Source: Strix aluco
Taxonomy: Eukaryota > Chordata > Aves > Strigiformes > Strigidae
Length of the DNA: 64,000 nucleotides
Reading direction: 5' to 3'
NCBI RefSeq assembly: GCF_031877795.1
Contig: NC_133935.1
Location: 77,146,303 to 77,210,302 of the forward strand
Part shown: positions 1-14,770 of the stretch, in pieces
Layout: every line of letters begins with the position of its first letter
Numbering within the stretch: the first letter of the stretch is position 1
The notes under the pieces: generated by a model
Seen by the model: the letters and a program-made list of their open reading frames with translations, nothing else
The model's database searches: none
What the model was told of the DNA's origin: nothing
Translations under genes and position numbers: made by a program

Positions 1-3000
1 TAGAAAAAGTTAATTTAGCTGTTTAAGTTTGCAAATGTTGAAATAAAAGAATGCTTATTCAAGATATAAATAGGTCATATTCTTAATGCTGGTCAATTCA
101 CAGGGGAATGCTGACTCAAGGAAGGAAGAACAGTCCAGGCATTCACGTAACTTGTTAAAGGAGCCTTTATTTAGAAATGTAACAGACAGATTGGTGAAGC
201 TTACAGCTTGTACATAAAAGCTTAAAAGATAGAAGTTGTAAATAATAAATTCACATATTAAGATGTTAATGGCATCCTCTGATGATATACCTGTGGCCTG
301 ATTTTTCAAAATAATGTATTTTGAGTGGCTTTATTTGTTTAGAGTATGTCTTCATTGCGTTTAGCTTCAGACGCAAAGGCTGGGGAGCTGGGCATGACTA
401 TGCAATGAGATCTCTATGAAAAACTCAGTTTTCTTGAATTTGACATTGCTTTCTCATTTTCAGCAGAAAAAATATGGTAAGTTCCAGTTTTTTGGGACAG
501 CAGCCTGTTGCTTGAATTGCAATATCATGCCTTCTTTCATCTAGCAGTGTACGTGACTTGTGCTTGCTAAAGTAGAAAGAAACTGTTTACCAGTCCTTTG
601 TAAAGCTTATGGCTTTGCTTGCTGCACCTTCCTATGCCCTTGAAGATATATTTTGTAAATCAAGAACTCCCAGACAGAGATATTGCAAGAAAGGATGTGC
701 TGAAACACACTGGAAGTCAATGCTCATTCAAAAGACATTAGGCATGCTCAACTTTACATTTTCATCAAAAGGTGTTTTACAGATATGGCACTTGTGTTTG
801 GAAAATACAAATGAGAAGCCAAAGAAATTAAAGTTAATTAAAGTCAACTGAGAAGAAAAACAAACGTTAAGGATCTTTCCAGTAGGAGAGGAGCTAGCAC
901 TGTGAGCATCCTGCTGGGAACACTCCAGATAACTCTGGTGGGCAAAGTTCTGGATTATGTGGCTAAAAAAATAACAGAAGGTCTTTTAACTTCTATTTTA
1001 AGAGATAGCAGAGAATTATCTATCTGAGCAATCTAGATCTGAGATTTATATTTTTTTGATGATTAAAACCAGTTGCTCTTTGCCATGATTGAAATAATCT
1101 AAACCAACGATGTTATTTTTCGCTGTGTAGATACTGTATAAGCAAACACACCACTTCCATTTTTTAAGTAACCAGCAATTATTTATTTTAAAAGTTTTTT
1201 TGGCAATGTTAATCTCTGTGTTTTGGGGAACATGGTAATTTCAACTAAAAGTGATCTGATTTTCCAAAGGACAAATAACAGTCTTCATAAATCAGATATG
1301 TAAATTTGAAGACAACCAGTATGTGACTTCTGAGAATAACATTTTTAGAATTCATGTATGTTAGGATATTGCAGTGTTTAGAGAAATAAAGCAGAGATGC
1401 TGTTTTCAGCCATGCTGGGACTTAAAGAATATACATGGAAATAAATGGGCTATATCTGAAAAACTGAATAATACTACAGAACTGATTTTCCACTGCCTTA
1501 TATTTATGTAACTTCATTACTTCACTGATGTAAATTCTTTTGGATTCCTGTGATCTGTAACTTAGTCTGGCTTCTATTTCTGAATGATATTAAATACATT
1601 CAGACTCAGTTGGAGAAGAGGACAATTGTTGTCACCAATTCTGGGCACGTAGGCAGCAGGCCTAGGCAACTGGCCTAGGCAAAATTCCTACTCTGACATT
1701 TTGCTTTGAGGCATGGGCGTTTCCAGTCTCACTGCCTAGACTCAGCACCGATGCCAGTTCTCCCAGCTTCCCCACAGGCTCTGCGGGGATTCGCTGTGAA
1801 CGCTCAATTCCCTGAGTAAATCTAGCAGGGTTGGGTTGTCATTAAGTAAGGAGCTACGCCACTTTGTAGTTTCTAAATTCAGACTGACTTTCCCTTTACA
1901 TTTTTATTCATGACTTTAGAGACTGTTAAAGCTCTCTATTAACAAAAAGCAGGTAGAGCACTACTTTCAGGGGCTCTGAATCTATATAAACTCTATAAAA
2001 GTCCATTTCTCATATAAGGGACTGAGCCACTGAACACTTCAGGAGCTACTCTGATTTTTCATTTAAAAAGCATAATCTTGCTATCCCAGTGTTTTACTTG
2101 AAGCATCAACTACTCATGTAATGTACAGCAAAGACAAGCTGTTTTAGTTTCTGAACAGAAATGTGACATACTGCAATATCTCCCATCTTTTCTTATTAGA
2201 GATGCCCTACAGAAAGACAGAGGTGTCAAATATTTGTCAGTGTAATTGCCATTAATCTCACTGAGCGTTGCATGGTGTGTCTAGATTAACATGTTCCTTG
2301 CTAAACCTTAATATTAAACTAATTTGTGTCTTAATATCTAATTAATTAAGAGCCATAATTATTTAGTTCATATGATGGCTCCTTTATGTGCCTCTAAAAC
2401 TGCTTGAAGAAAAGCACTCATTGGGATTCCACCAACACTTCATGAAACTTTGACTTCATAAAATGCAAGCACAGAGTGTTTGACAGGTTTTAACTGATAA
2501 TTAATTGTGCATTAAATTAATTTTTACTAATTACAATATGGTGAAATAAAGAACATAAGAAGAAATGAGAATAAAAAACTTAATAAATTGGATAGAATAG
2601 GACAATTTCATATTGTGATTATTTAATAAAGAGTCATATGAGCTCTCTGAACTGTGATGAAATTCACCCTGAGCAAAACCTAGGAACAATGCCCATAGGC
2701 TGTTTAAATTCAACTTATGTCACTGTATCAAGTCTCGCTAACTACAGTCAGTTTTTCAGGATGAAACTCTCCCCATAGCAAGTAAACCCCAGAATCAAAT
2801 AAGTCCAAATTGCAAAATGAGGATGAGACCTGGTCAGATAAAGTTTATATTATCATTTTATTTGTTTCTCCTTCCTCCTAATGCCTCATGAAGTTGAATA
2901 CAGGTTATTTTTGAAATCCTGAAAGCCCTTCAAGATCTTTGGAGTGCATCTTTGCATGCCTTTTTGTAGGTGTTACTTTGAATAATACTCCTTTTTTTTC

Positions 3001-5940
3001 CTCAGGGAAAAGGATAAACTTCATCTCACAGTGGAAAGTATTCTGAGCTAAATTTTTGCAGAGCAATAGACACTTGTTGGCAGGTAGCTCATGAGAGCTA
3101 ATTTTAATTTATCATATCATAAGGATGAGAGGACTCAATTCCTAGAAAGGCATATTTTTCTGTGTAGACAATGAAGGGATTCTGGGTAGACATTCAGATG
3201 TCTACAATGTGGACAACTAAATGTGGAAAGATGAATCCTACCCAGAATGGCAGTTCATTTCTTTCATTCCACAAAATGCATGTTGAATCAGAATGCACTA
3301 AACATTTTTCAGAAGTAAAATGCTATGGTCTGCTGCATGATTTTTGTTAGTTTGTGGTTTGGTGGGTTTTTTTGGTTGTTTTGTTTTGTTTTTATTAAGA
3401 TCTGTTAACTTTTAGTCCTGAAAAATTTACTGACGTTCACACACAAGAAACAATGCACTAGTTCAGTTCTCCTAGGACGCTTGAGCAATGCACATCATCT
3501 TCATAAGAGGGAACAACAACAGCATGAAGATTTCCTTCAGTAAGGTGGAAGACATCACATATATAGTTAAAGACAAGTTTACACTGGATTTTGATCCTTA
3601 GAGTTTTAAGATCCAAACAAGATCTCTTTTCAGGTGATCCAGAAAGATCTGTAAGTGAAATCAGGTGGTGTGTTGGGTCACCACATTTGCGTTGGATCTA
3701 TACTTTGGAAGTTGGTCTTGTCCCATCTATAAATGTGCACTGTGCACATGCCCAGTGTATAATGTGAATTAAACATGAAGTATCAAAATGGTATTTAGAT
3801 GAAACATAGTTCTAAAAGTGGGAATCTGTTCATGGATGAATTTCATCACAGGAAAAGGAAGGCTACATAGAAATACAATAGCTACATTAAAGAAGGCTCT
3901 AGCACCTCAGAAAGTACCTCAGTTTAAGCAATACACTAAGTGTGGCACCATGCCAAAGAAATAGGCCTATATTACTGCCCTATTCCTCAGGTGAGGAACC
4001 TGAATGGTATGAAAAGTATGGCTTAGTTAGGGCTGTGCGGGGATCCATAACACAATTTCAAAGGTCTATGTAGGCACAAATCCTCCCAGCCACATGCATT
4101 TCAGACACACATGGAAATTTCTGAGGAAAAAATGGTATTTTTCAGGGTGTTTGCATGATGGAAAATGGCAATAGGCAAGGTTGCAAGAGGCAAAAGAGCT
4201 CAGCTACACATTAAGTTTCAGGAGACATTCTTTGAAATTGAATATTATTGCCCTTAGAGAAGAGGGCCTTCACATTTTGCTTGGGCATAGGAAAGAAATA
4301 TCCACAGGAAAATATGTTCTCATGTTTTACTATCCAAGAAAAGAAAAGACCCTCTCACAAGCCTCACCATTTCATGAGGCAACATATGCCTGTCATGCCA
4401 AGATGAAGATTCTTCTCATTACATGCAGATGAAGAATCAAAATACCAGGATATGCTGTCTCCAAATGGCAAAGAAGTTGTCTTTTACTAGTTTTTTTATA
4501 AGTCTAATGGATGAGAGCTGTCTGCCAGGAAAGCTGTTGGGAAGCCATGAAAAATCATCTCCACTGCAGTTGTTTCTGTCTGTTATAAGGAGATTCATAC
4601 ATATTACTTGAATGCACGTACAGACGCTATTTAGGCATGTGTACATTAAAACCAGACACATAAAAACTATAGACAGAGACATGGTGGGTAAACTGACAGA
4701 TATCAGCTGATAGATTGTTGCTCAAGACACTGGCATGCTCCCTTGGGTACAATGGAAAATACAATGTTCAGTAAGACTTAGAATGTGTAACTGTCATTAA
4801 AACAGTTCTTACACACGGAAGTACAGTGGAAAAAAACTTCCTTATTGTGTGAAGATGCAATGCTGAGATGAACATTTCGGTCTGCACATCCAAGACTTAG
4901 AGGAACTGTTCTGATATAGTCAAGATTTATCCTCTGAGAGGAGGTGGGCAGACAGCCTGATAGCAAGGCTTAGGGAAAGGAGGAGAAGTCTGTGTTAGAA
5001 TTTGGCAGTTGAGAAAAGCAATTGTGAAAGAAAAACTGGCGAAAAACTAACTAGAAAACCACTAACAGAGCAGAGTGCAGCATGAAAGAAATGACTGCAA
5101 GAAGCTGGAGGAACTCAGCATTTAAATGTCTGTAATCCTGTGGCTGTTACTACCCAGAAAGTCTTGGGAGTGTCCTGCTGAATCCTCTCCAATACCATTT
5201 TGGGAATCTGATAAGTCACTATTGTTACTTTTTGCCTAAAACAGAGGAGTATAATTATACGGAGGGTGTGCACTCCGCCACAAACATGCCTGGGGTGTTT
5301 CATGTTGTGATGGCATGTTTAATATTCTGTAATCTTTATCCTATGTAATTTTAAGAATTGTTTTTAAGCACTAAGCACTAACGAGTGACCTGACTTCCCA
5401 AAGCATAAGAAAGAGGTGAAGGATACATCCCATTTCCTTTCTAGCTGTTGTGGGGTGGGAGGAAGGGCACAGCACTAGTTTTGGTAGTCCAATACGCCTG
5501 CTCTGCCACTGAACCTGTCTGGCTCTGCATTCAGAGAAGTCCAAGTTGTTCCCAGCCTCATCTCAGATCCTCGCTCAGTTCTGGTGCAGGTAAGTTGAGG
5601 ACGAGGTTTACTTTTCCTTACCTGGCACATCTGCTTCTTTGTGTATGGGTGAAGCTGTTCAATATTAATGTTCTTAGGAGTGGGAGGACTTCAAAAAGAG
5701 TGCTGAATGACAGCTGGGCAGGGAAAAAATAATGAACAGGAGAACCATAGGCTTTACTGTTCTAAGGCTTTAGGAAGGAACACAAACAAGAACACATTAC
5801 AGGATTAAGGTACAAAATAAAAATTACTATTTATAATTAACTTTTTCAGGTAAGATTCATCTGTGTAACAAAGAGCACTGATAAATCTGGCTTTCAGTTG
5901 CCATAGCTTTTTGATTAACTGATAGTACAAGTAGGTTATA
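1..5940. other. 5' flanking DNA, no gene recognised
   Basis: This is AT-rich, CpG-poor non-coding DNA. Open frames here are at most about 95 codons, have no recognisable domain and are not bounded by convincing splice sites in a consistent series. I looked on both strands for exons of a G-alpha protein, because GNAT3 lies upstream of CD36 in mammals, and saw none. Small structures only: two copies of an 11-base unit with the palindrome GCCTAGGC near 1659-1682, and a T/G-rich run near 3348-3391. Distant enhancers or alternative non-coding CD36 first exons could lie here but cannot be seen from sequence alone. Confidence 0.6.
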
Positions 5941-5944
5941 TCTC

Positions 5945-6275
5945 AGGATTTCAGGCAGAGGGAGAAGGGAAGTAGGAGAAGAAAGAAAAATGTATCATGG
6001 GAGATTTTGAGAAATATAAAAGTTAATGGCAGGGGACAAGGACAAAATTGATGTAAAGCTGTAAATTCTGGAAGTATGGAAAAACTAGAGGATCATTCAG
6101 TAGGGGAGGAGACAGATCAGAGGAGATGCTTGATGGAGGAATGACTGTTGAGAGAACAGGGTGGAAGGTGGGAGAGATATACAAAGATCTGGAGGAGGGA
6201 GGAGATTCTTGGGGAAGGAAACAGGAGTAAAAAGAAGCACGTGTAGAAAGGAAGGCAGAAGGGAAGTCAGGCAAC
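5945..6275 (+). repeat. Purine-rich (GGA/GAA) tract
   Basis: Roughly 330 bases in which the + strand is strongly enriched in G and A with many GGAGG, GAAGG and GGGAA words, interrupted by short mixed stretches. The opposite strand therefore gives overlapping Ser/Pro/Leu-rich open frames of 72 and 110 codons that are composition artefacts rather than genes. It looks like a degenerate simple-sequence tract. Confidence 0.6.
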
Positions 6276-6279
6276 AAGC

Positions 6280-9200
6280 TGGAGGCTGCAGCTGCAAAAG
6301 CCACACAGGAAGCAATCACAGGATTCCAAGAAGACCAGAGGTAGAATAATAGCATTTACATAAGAGGGTAGGACAGAAAATATCCAGATTAATGGAAAAT
6401 TCAGGAATATTTCTGTTTTCTTCCTTTCCCTTGTCGCTTCATTTTCTGACTATGTTTAGAGAAGGAAAAATTTCATAGAAAGTCAGGCAAAGAGGCTTAT
6501 ACCATGGGATGCCTCTTGAGATAGTATGTGTGGGACGCAGCTTTATAGCTCCTGTCATACTGATTCACCTCGGGGTCCTGTTCTGTTAACCCTCTGGGAG
6601 AGCTTTTATCTTAATTATGAAAGGCCTTGGCAGACAGGCTGCTCACTGTTGCTATTTGCTATCACTGTCTGGAAGGAGGTGCCTCAATCTGCTGTTCAAA
6701 TAAAAAAAATTAATACAATGCCTAAAATTTTAATAGTTTTTAAAAAGTGCTTTAAACAGTTGATCACTGCTATGATAAAAAGATCTAGCAAAGATCCAAA
6801 AAGACAGGCAGAGGAAGCAATAGCACTGTCACTTGGCTCAGATGTTAATTTAGACAATGAAGTTCTGAACCAAATCCTGTGGAAATAATTAGAAAAAGTC
6901 CCAGGAATTTCAACAGCTGTATTCACAGCTGTGATCCTTCATGCTGACCAGTCTCTGTGCTTCGTGTAAATAAGTATAATAAGCCCAAATCCGAAGAGTT
7001 ATCTCTAGAATAAAACTCCTTACCTGGCTCCCAGTGTATTGTGAGGATTAACTGGGATTAGATTGTGTTTGCAAAGATTTATTGCAAAGAGCAAAGTCAA
7101 TTAAACTTGTTCTGGATTGGCAACAGGGACCTGATACATTGTCTCCAAGTGTTGGGCTATTGCAGAAAGTAAAGACATCAGAGGCAGAGGCTGTTGTTGA
7201 AAGGATTTCTTAGAGCTGGTCTTTCTTGTAAAGTGTAAATGTGGAAGAGTATTATCTTTGGCTCAGAGGTTTTATAATTCCTTATCACTTGAGACAGCTT
7301 AGCTACCAAGGGGTTTAAAAGGTCTGTACAACTTTCCATTTCTCTTTGTGGCTGATGAAAGATCAACTGACTCGTAGGGCAGTGGGCAGCCAGGGTTGCT
7401 ATAGGGTTGTTACAGCAACTTGATTTTTCTGTGAATAAGGAGCTAATTTAGCAGGCTCTTCTGCAGCTCTCCAGTTCCTGGTGGCTAGAGCAAGTGAGAG
7501 CAGCTCTCCCTCTATTCAGGTATGTGACCCTGCTCCTGGACTAAATGAAGTTTCTCAGCACACAGTTGGACGTTGTATTCATTTCTTGTGAGCATACTAT
7601 TGCATCCTATAGCTAGCAAAATGCTCTTACATGCTAGAATTGCTAAAAGCAAAAAACAGATGCTATTCAGCCTCTATTTCTTGACTGTTTATAACTCTGA
7701 GACCATTAACTAAAATTTGGAAAGAGTAATTATACTGATCAAACTATTTCACTTGCATATTATCTTGATAATATTTTATTGCCAATATTTCACTGTACAT
7801 TACAACTAAAAATTAATGTATTTATTTTAAACTGTAACAAGTGTATATATTAATTTGTCTGTGAATCATCTTATATATAAAAATCTGTTATATAAAGGAT
7901 TATATACATTTATTATAATACGAATGAAGAGAAATATCAAGTGTATGGCTGATCATAAAATACATATGTTTTATAAGTGTATTATAATGAACATCTGAAA
8001 ATACTGTAGTAATTATTAATTACAGGAAATGGCATCTATGTGCATTTCTCTGTAGATTTAAAATTATAATTCATGTCCAGTAAAGATGCTGATGTAACAT
8101 AAATTAATTTTGATATGGAAGTCCAGAGATCAACTCAATAAATACAGGATAGTCATATAAACACTAATAACTTGTGCTATTTTAGTGACCTCATTCTCTT
8201 TTAACAATTGATACAATAACTATGATATTGACTCCATGATTTATTTTTTTTTTACTTGACAAAGATGTCCTATTCATAAAAAATATGTAGTCTGTAGTTG
8301 TCTAGTTTGGGGGATTTTTTTCTGTCCTCCAGTGAGACTTCAGAAGCATTTCTATAATTGGTACAACCAGGAAAATGATCAGAAATGTTTCAGTTAAATT
8401 ATTATATTTTGAAACTACTTTTTGTGCAACTGATAGTTATATGCATATTTCTGTAACATGGTCTCATCTGAAAGAATAATGTCATATCTTAGCATCAGAA
8501 AATTACACGATCTGAGAAGTTCAGGGTATCTATTAGTTGCCTTCTTCATTCACTGCTAGTGCACAGAAGTCACTGTTACTACTTTTTCTACTGCTCTGTT
8601 CTTCATAGTCAATGTTTCTTAATACACAATAACACTACACAAATTTTCCTTAACTCTTTAGATCTTCAGCTGCTTCCAAGGTATCTTTTGTGGAAAGGGT
8701 GATTTTATTTTTCAGTTCTGTTTTTTCTTTGTGTGTGTGATCTATGTTTTATACTTTCATTGTACTAATTAAATATCTTCTCAAGAAAAATATGAAAAAA
8801 GGAAAAAATACTTTTTTGTCATACACACAAAGGTAGCACATTAGCACTTAGAATAAAGAAGAGAAAAAGCATCCTTTGGTATAAGAAAATTTGTATAATA
8901 AAGTTGCTGTATAATAAAGTAGTTTAAATAAATCCTAGCTCACCAGATCCATAGGGAAAGACTATAAAAAGTGAAAAATTCCACAGTAGTCTGCACACAT
9001 TTTCTTAAAAGTGTCTGAGTATTGCTTCCTCACTCAGACTGGTAGGCAAGACCTGCACAGTCTGTACCTCCACTGCCAGCTGGAGGGGAAAATCTGCTTT
9101 GCTGAGAGTGTTTCCAATAGCTCTGTGCTGCCACTGCTGTAGTCTCTGAGATTTCCCCTCAAGGAAGAAAGCTTAATTGGGAAGGGCTTTGGCCTGTATT

Positions 9201-12200
9201 AATTCTCCAGATGATTTTCTATGTCACTCTTTCTTTTGGTAGAAAATGTACATCTCTCTGATAGAAGCCTGGATCCCCTGGTACTATCCCAACCACTGAT
9301 TCTGATTCTCAAATTGGGGCTTGGAAACTGTCCCAGGACATGGGGTTGGTTAAGAAAACCTTTCTTATGCTGGCCTGATGAAGAGCAGGGTTTTCTTCTG
9401 GCAGTAGACTCATAGTTTGGCTTTAATAACTTGTGAGGCTGAACTGAAGTCCCAGGGAAGGTCAGACCAAGGACATGTCTCCAGGTCTCCAGGTCTGGAA
9501 CATGTGAACTGAAAGAAAAGGGTGTCAATTATTTGACAGGTCTTCAGCTCATGAGAAGTCACCAAAAAGTTGACCTTAAACTTACTTCTTCATTAACTGG
9601 AAAAATCCCGTGTACGTATGTTCATCTTAATTATTACACAGACAAAATTATGGTGTGGCTGGTAGGCAAAAGCTAACATAAGGACTACCCAGTCATTCAT
9701 CAAAGCCACTGCCATTGTCTGGGATGATTCATTATGGTGACTATTTCTCAACCAGGTATTGCACCAGTGAAGGAGTTTTGAATTACTCCATTATTCCATG
9801 ACTTCTGAGCCAAGGAGAAGAGTTTTGCAAGAAGTGGAATATATCCAAGTAGGCACAAGATTTATTACATTTCTCTTGACTTTCAAAAGACATCTGCTTT
9901 CAAAATTTTTCTCTCCTACCATTGGAGTCTCATCTCTGTGCCATCTTTATGTTACAGCGAGAAATGTCTCTAGCATTAATAGACTGACCCAGCCCTTTAG
10001 GTAACAAATTTTTATAGCTCTTTGCTGCTTCAGACTCACCCAGAAGCCTGTTGTTATATTACAGTCTCTGTATTGGGTTCAGTTCTGTGAAGTTCCTTCG
10101 TATGTATGTTCTGAGTGACCCTCACATGAACCCACAGGAGTGGAAGAATGAGTGTGCTCTATTCCTGCCTCTCTTGTGCTTTCTTCACCTGATTCCCCTG
10201 CTAAAATCACTTGAAAATAAAATTTAAAAGTGCTTTTGAGGAAAAGGCAGCATGCCACAGTCAGAGAAGAAGAGCTCAGAATCAATATTTCCAGGGAAAA
10301 AATGAACCAAAGCAGCTGCTGGGTCTTCCATCACCCATTTTTCCCTTAAACAACCTAGTTACAGTTTGACAGAGAAACTCATCACTCGCAGGAGCCAAAT
10401 ATATCACGCTGTTTCCACTGTACTGCTGCCAAATTGGCTTGAGCCAAAGGTATTTTAGGATGTTTTCCGTATCATCAGAACACATTGAGAATCACAAGGG
10501 ACAGCATCTTAAGTCCTAACGCTTCACAGAGCTGGGAAAACCATAGCTGGGAGTCTTTAGTGGGTAATGAAGGAGCTACACAGCAGTTTGGAATGAGTCT
10601 TCCAAGCTCTTGTGATGAGAAATTAGCTATTAATGCATGTTTGGGAGGATCTTTTTTCAGGGGGCTGAAGACTGCTTGATATAAGTGGTTGGAGAATGCC
10701 TCTGGGCATACACTGGAAAGCCTTGAAGGCCAACACATCTGCAGTAAAAGTCTGTGATGTGAGATGAGAAAACAAATGCTACACCAGATCTGCAATCTTT
10801 GACCAAACTTTCCATTAATGTCAGGTGGTAAATATTTTGAAGTTTTCTCATTGCATTTTCTTCTTGCTTCACAACTTGCTTGCACTTACCAGAATCTTGC
10901 ATAGCTGTCCTGGTATTGTTGGTGTGGTGCACTGATGAGGGGAGTAACAGAAAGATCTTTTTGGGGAGTTGGAGTAAATTGTTCTAACATTAACTTTCTA
11001 AAAGCTAGATGTGTAATTTAAGTCAGTCGTTTAGATTCTCTGCTGTTAAAGGAGAGACATCAGTAACTCCAGAGGATATGATACATCCTTGGTGAAGATA
11101 AACATTTAGGGTAGATGGGATGAGTCTGTAGATGTGCCCATACTTCTCCATTGAGAGTAGAGGAAACCAATTCATCTTCCTTAGTCCATATGCCTACTTT
11201 TACCTGGTTAAAGTTATTACAAATATTTGTAATTAACTTTAAACAAGAAAATAATTACTCTTATGAAACTATGTCTTTCTTTTCATTTAGGTTGTTAGAG
11301 ATAAGATATTAAAAGCAAAACTGAAATAACCAATATATCTTGATACTTCCTTCTTTTAAAGTGAGGTGACTACCTCTGCCGTTTAACTCTGTTCTATCCT
11401 GTGGCTTCTGGAAAATGAGTTGGTACAAAATAGCAGTAAAAGTAGCTGAGACAAAGACAGTGAACATATAAGTTAGGAAAAAAATATTATTTCTCTCTTA
11501 TTATTTTTGTAATTTGAGTGTTATATATTCAAGTTCTTTATAGGCAGTACTTGAAGACAGGCCATGTTCACTCTAGGGGAGGCTCTGATGCAATAGAAGT
11601 GAATTGTTGAGGCTGGTCTGGGTGGGTAGCTCCTGTGCTACTTCTTATATATTATGTGATGACATGATACATGGAAGGTTTTAATTTCCATAGGAAATCA
11701 AACTTTTCATGAATACAAAACATCATTCCCTATAAAGCAACACCTCCTAGTATCTCCAATACATGTGGAGGGCCAGAAGTCTCATCCAGCTGGTGACATA
11801 TTGCACATTTTCTCTGTAGATGATTCATCTTACTCCTCCTCAGTAAAACTAAGTGCACATGAATGAACATGCATGTGTTGAATCAGAAAGAGTATATTTG
11901 GGGACAGGAGCCACATGTTCTTATTTTTTGTGGGTTTTTAAATGCTTTAAATCTTTCACTACTGAGCAAGATACAACTCTTCTTGTGGGACTTAATAACT
12001 GTGTAGTTATTGTCAGAGGACAACTGAGTTGTCCCTATGTAGTATATAGTCAGAGGACAACTGAGTGGTGGCAACAGGATTTTGGGTAGGAAGTGTAGAA
12101 GCCACATAAGATGATGCTAATACAATAAGCCAGAGAGATAAACAATGAATCTGTGCTTTTACTTACCATAGAAAGGAGGTAAACATAATTCCTCACACCT

Positions 12201-14770
12201 TTATTTCAAAATAGGAAGAGTACCCAAGAGATTATAGAAAATCATGTTTTGAATGATGAGAACATTAACCTCATCTTCAGCCCCAAGGCTTGGCACTTTA
12301 CCTAACAACTAGAAGGTGGGGTGTTTTTTTAAAGCTTAAACAACTAGAAGTATTTTTTTGTTTTTTAAAACTTGGTGTCCTCTGAAAAATTCAGACGGTG
12401 CAAAAGTATAGACAGGAGTTTCCTGGAGTTTTCTAATTTAATTGTTGACCTCAGCTAACGTCTGCTAACATCCCCACATCTGACAAGGAATTAATGTTAA
12501 GATTAGTTTTTACAAGTTTCATAATAGGCAGGTGTAGAAAATCTCTGTGAGTGCCATGACTGTGGAAACATGGCAATATAAAATCATGCTGTGCTGTAGT
12601 ATACATCAGAGAATTCCCACAGGAATGTGGGAGCATTTATGTGGGCATCGTCAAAATTTAAATTATATGTACTATAAAGGTATGTCATCCTCTGATGGAA
12701 GGGATCTTAGCATTAAAAAAAAAGGGGAGGTATTGAGTGTTTAGGAATCTCGGGGCATATAGAAAGATGATAACTCTGCTCATTTGCTCCCTTTGTATTT
12801 AGAAAGCACCTCAAGGAAAGTGATTTCCAAAAGGCCCTGCTATGAGATGTCTAGAAAAGCCAGGAATCAGTCATCTTTTCTACATTTTCTTGTCAGTAGT
12901 ATGTTTTTATTCCAGGAAATGTGGGTGGACTTCATTTGGAGTTAACTGCTTTTGTCTTTTTCTGCTTCCTGTGGTTTTCTGTGTCTTCATCAAGCATGTG
13001 AGTGTCATTTACACTATTTCTCTTTCTTGGCAGTTTCTCCTCATGGGGTAGTTTGTCTGTTGTCACATCACTGAAGACTCCAATGAAGTACATATATTTT
13101 TCTTTTTCTGTCATTGATCTGTTGTTGTGTGTGTCTGTATTTTCTCCCCTATAACCTCTGAACTCTGATATGAAGCCAGAGAACACAGAAGGACCATTAA
13201 GTACTTATGGTTTGGTTTGGTTTGTTTGTTTTTAAGAAACAGATATATCTGATATCCAAAAGTGCACAGATTTTCTCTTAGCTTCAAATCCTTTTAGCTG
13301 GTTTCTGCAGCTGAACCTGGCAGTCCTCATTTCACTGCCAAGCACTGTCTGCTAGAAGAGATTTTGCTTATATAGGACAATAATAGGATATCATAAATCA
13401 AAAAATTAGCTGATACAACTCAGCATATATATGTTGAAAACTGAGCTTCATTACTTCTGTGTTAGTGCCTTTAGGATTTCAACAAAAAGAGAGCAGTAGA
13501 TATTTTCCTCCCTTACAAATGGTGCACACTGAATCCCATACATTGCAAATGGAGAAGATGATGATGGTAGGGAACATCTCCATGGGCAGGTGTGAGTAAC
13601 TGGAATTACTTCCTCTTAGAAGTGACAAATCAGCAGGGAAGAAGGCAGTGCAGCCTGGGAGGAAAGATGGGGGATCCTGAACAAGAGCATCCTCAAGAGA
13701 CCATCATACGAGGAGATGTCCAATAGAAATAATTAATGATCACATTCATAAAAGTAGTGCATGTGAACCATAGTGTGGACTCCTTCTTTCAGCAGTTAAA
13801 TTCCACTCTTTAATTAGAGAATAGAGGAAAGCAAATTTATTCCACTTCTCAAGTATGTGAAAGTGGAGTTAGCCAGGGTCACCAAATTTCTCTGGCAGCG
13901 AGCCTTGTGCAAAGACTCTCCTGCAGGTTGCTTTCAAAGGACCAGGCTCACTTTCACTCTTGCTTTCACTATTAGGAGATAAAACCTCATATTCATTAAT
14001 CTTCATTCATCTTAGATTTACTTTGTAGAAGTATATTAGAAGAAATGACCTTCTTCCACAAAAGCTTAACTTTCAATTAGTGCAATATCAAAAACAGAAC
14101 AGTAAATAAAATACACAGCATGTGGATCACACACTATTCAGTGCTATACCCTGAAAGTCTGGACCTAAGAATCTATTTTTAGGAATATTTTCTCTCTTAT
14201 AACTAAATAAGCCAATCATAAACCACTTCCTCTTGCTGCTGCCAGAAGAATTTTTTAAAACAATCCATTCCATTAAATCACCTGGGATGAGGAGGTATTT
14301 AAAAAATATTTGTGCCAAAGCTCACCAAACTAATTATTGTTAATTATTAGTAGACATTGTGCTGGGGTGACGCCTTGATCTACACAGATGTTGGTGTAAA
14401 AATAGCTGATTTTTAGATTAAGGAAAAGAAGCTTCTGGGATGATGTTGAACTTGCAGTAAGAGGAAGAACCTTAGCACTTTGTGAGGAAATGTTGTAATC
14501 CAAACTGTGAAAAAAAAAATCCCTTTTAAAAATATTCTGACATTTCCTGATTTTTATTACTTGAAAATATACTATCACGATGATTATGCTGTAAAGGTGT
14601 TTAGTCTGTATTTTGACAGAGAATGACTGTGGTGGTAGGGCTTTATTTATACAGCAGAGCATGCTATATAGCAAAGAATATTTGAAAATATTCTGTATCT
14701 CAAAGAAGCTGTCAGGAGCTGGTTAGTCATGATTTGCTATTATGAGCAGTTTTAAAGCAAATGGATATTA
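6280..14770. other. 5' flanking DNA, no gene recognised
   Basis: Non-coding, AT-rich sequence. About 7731-8200 is especially AT-rich with many TATA/ATTA words. An 18-base direct repeat occurs at 12012-12029 and 12049-12066. Open frames such as those at 6526-6888 (+) and 10475-10885 (-) show no domain, no codon pattern and no supporting splice context. A GT donor-like site follows 7519 but has no partner evidence, so I do not call an exon there. Confidence 0.6.

Noticed and set aside
6023-6355. 110-codon Ser/Pro-rich frame on the - strand
   Set aside because: Produced by the purine bias of the + strand; a 72-codon frame overlaps it in another phase.
7440-7525. Possible alternative CD36 upstream exon ending at a GTATGT donor after 7519
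   Set aside because: Only a donor-like hexamer supports it; no promoter elements or transcript evidence can be seen.
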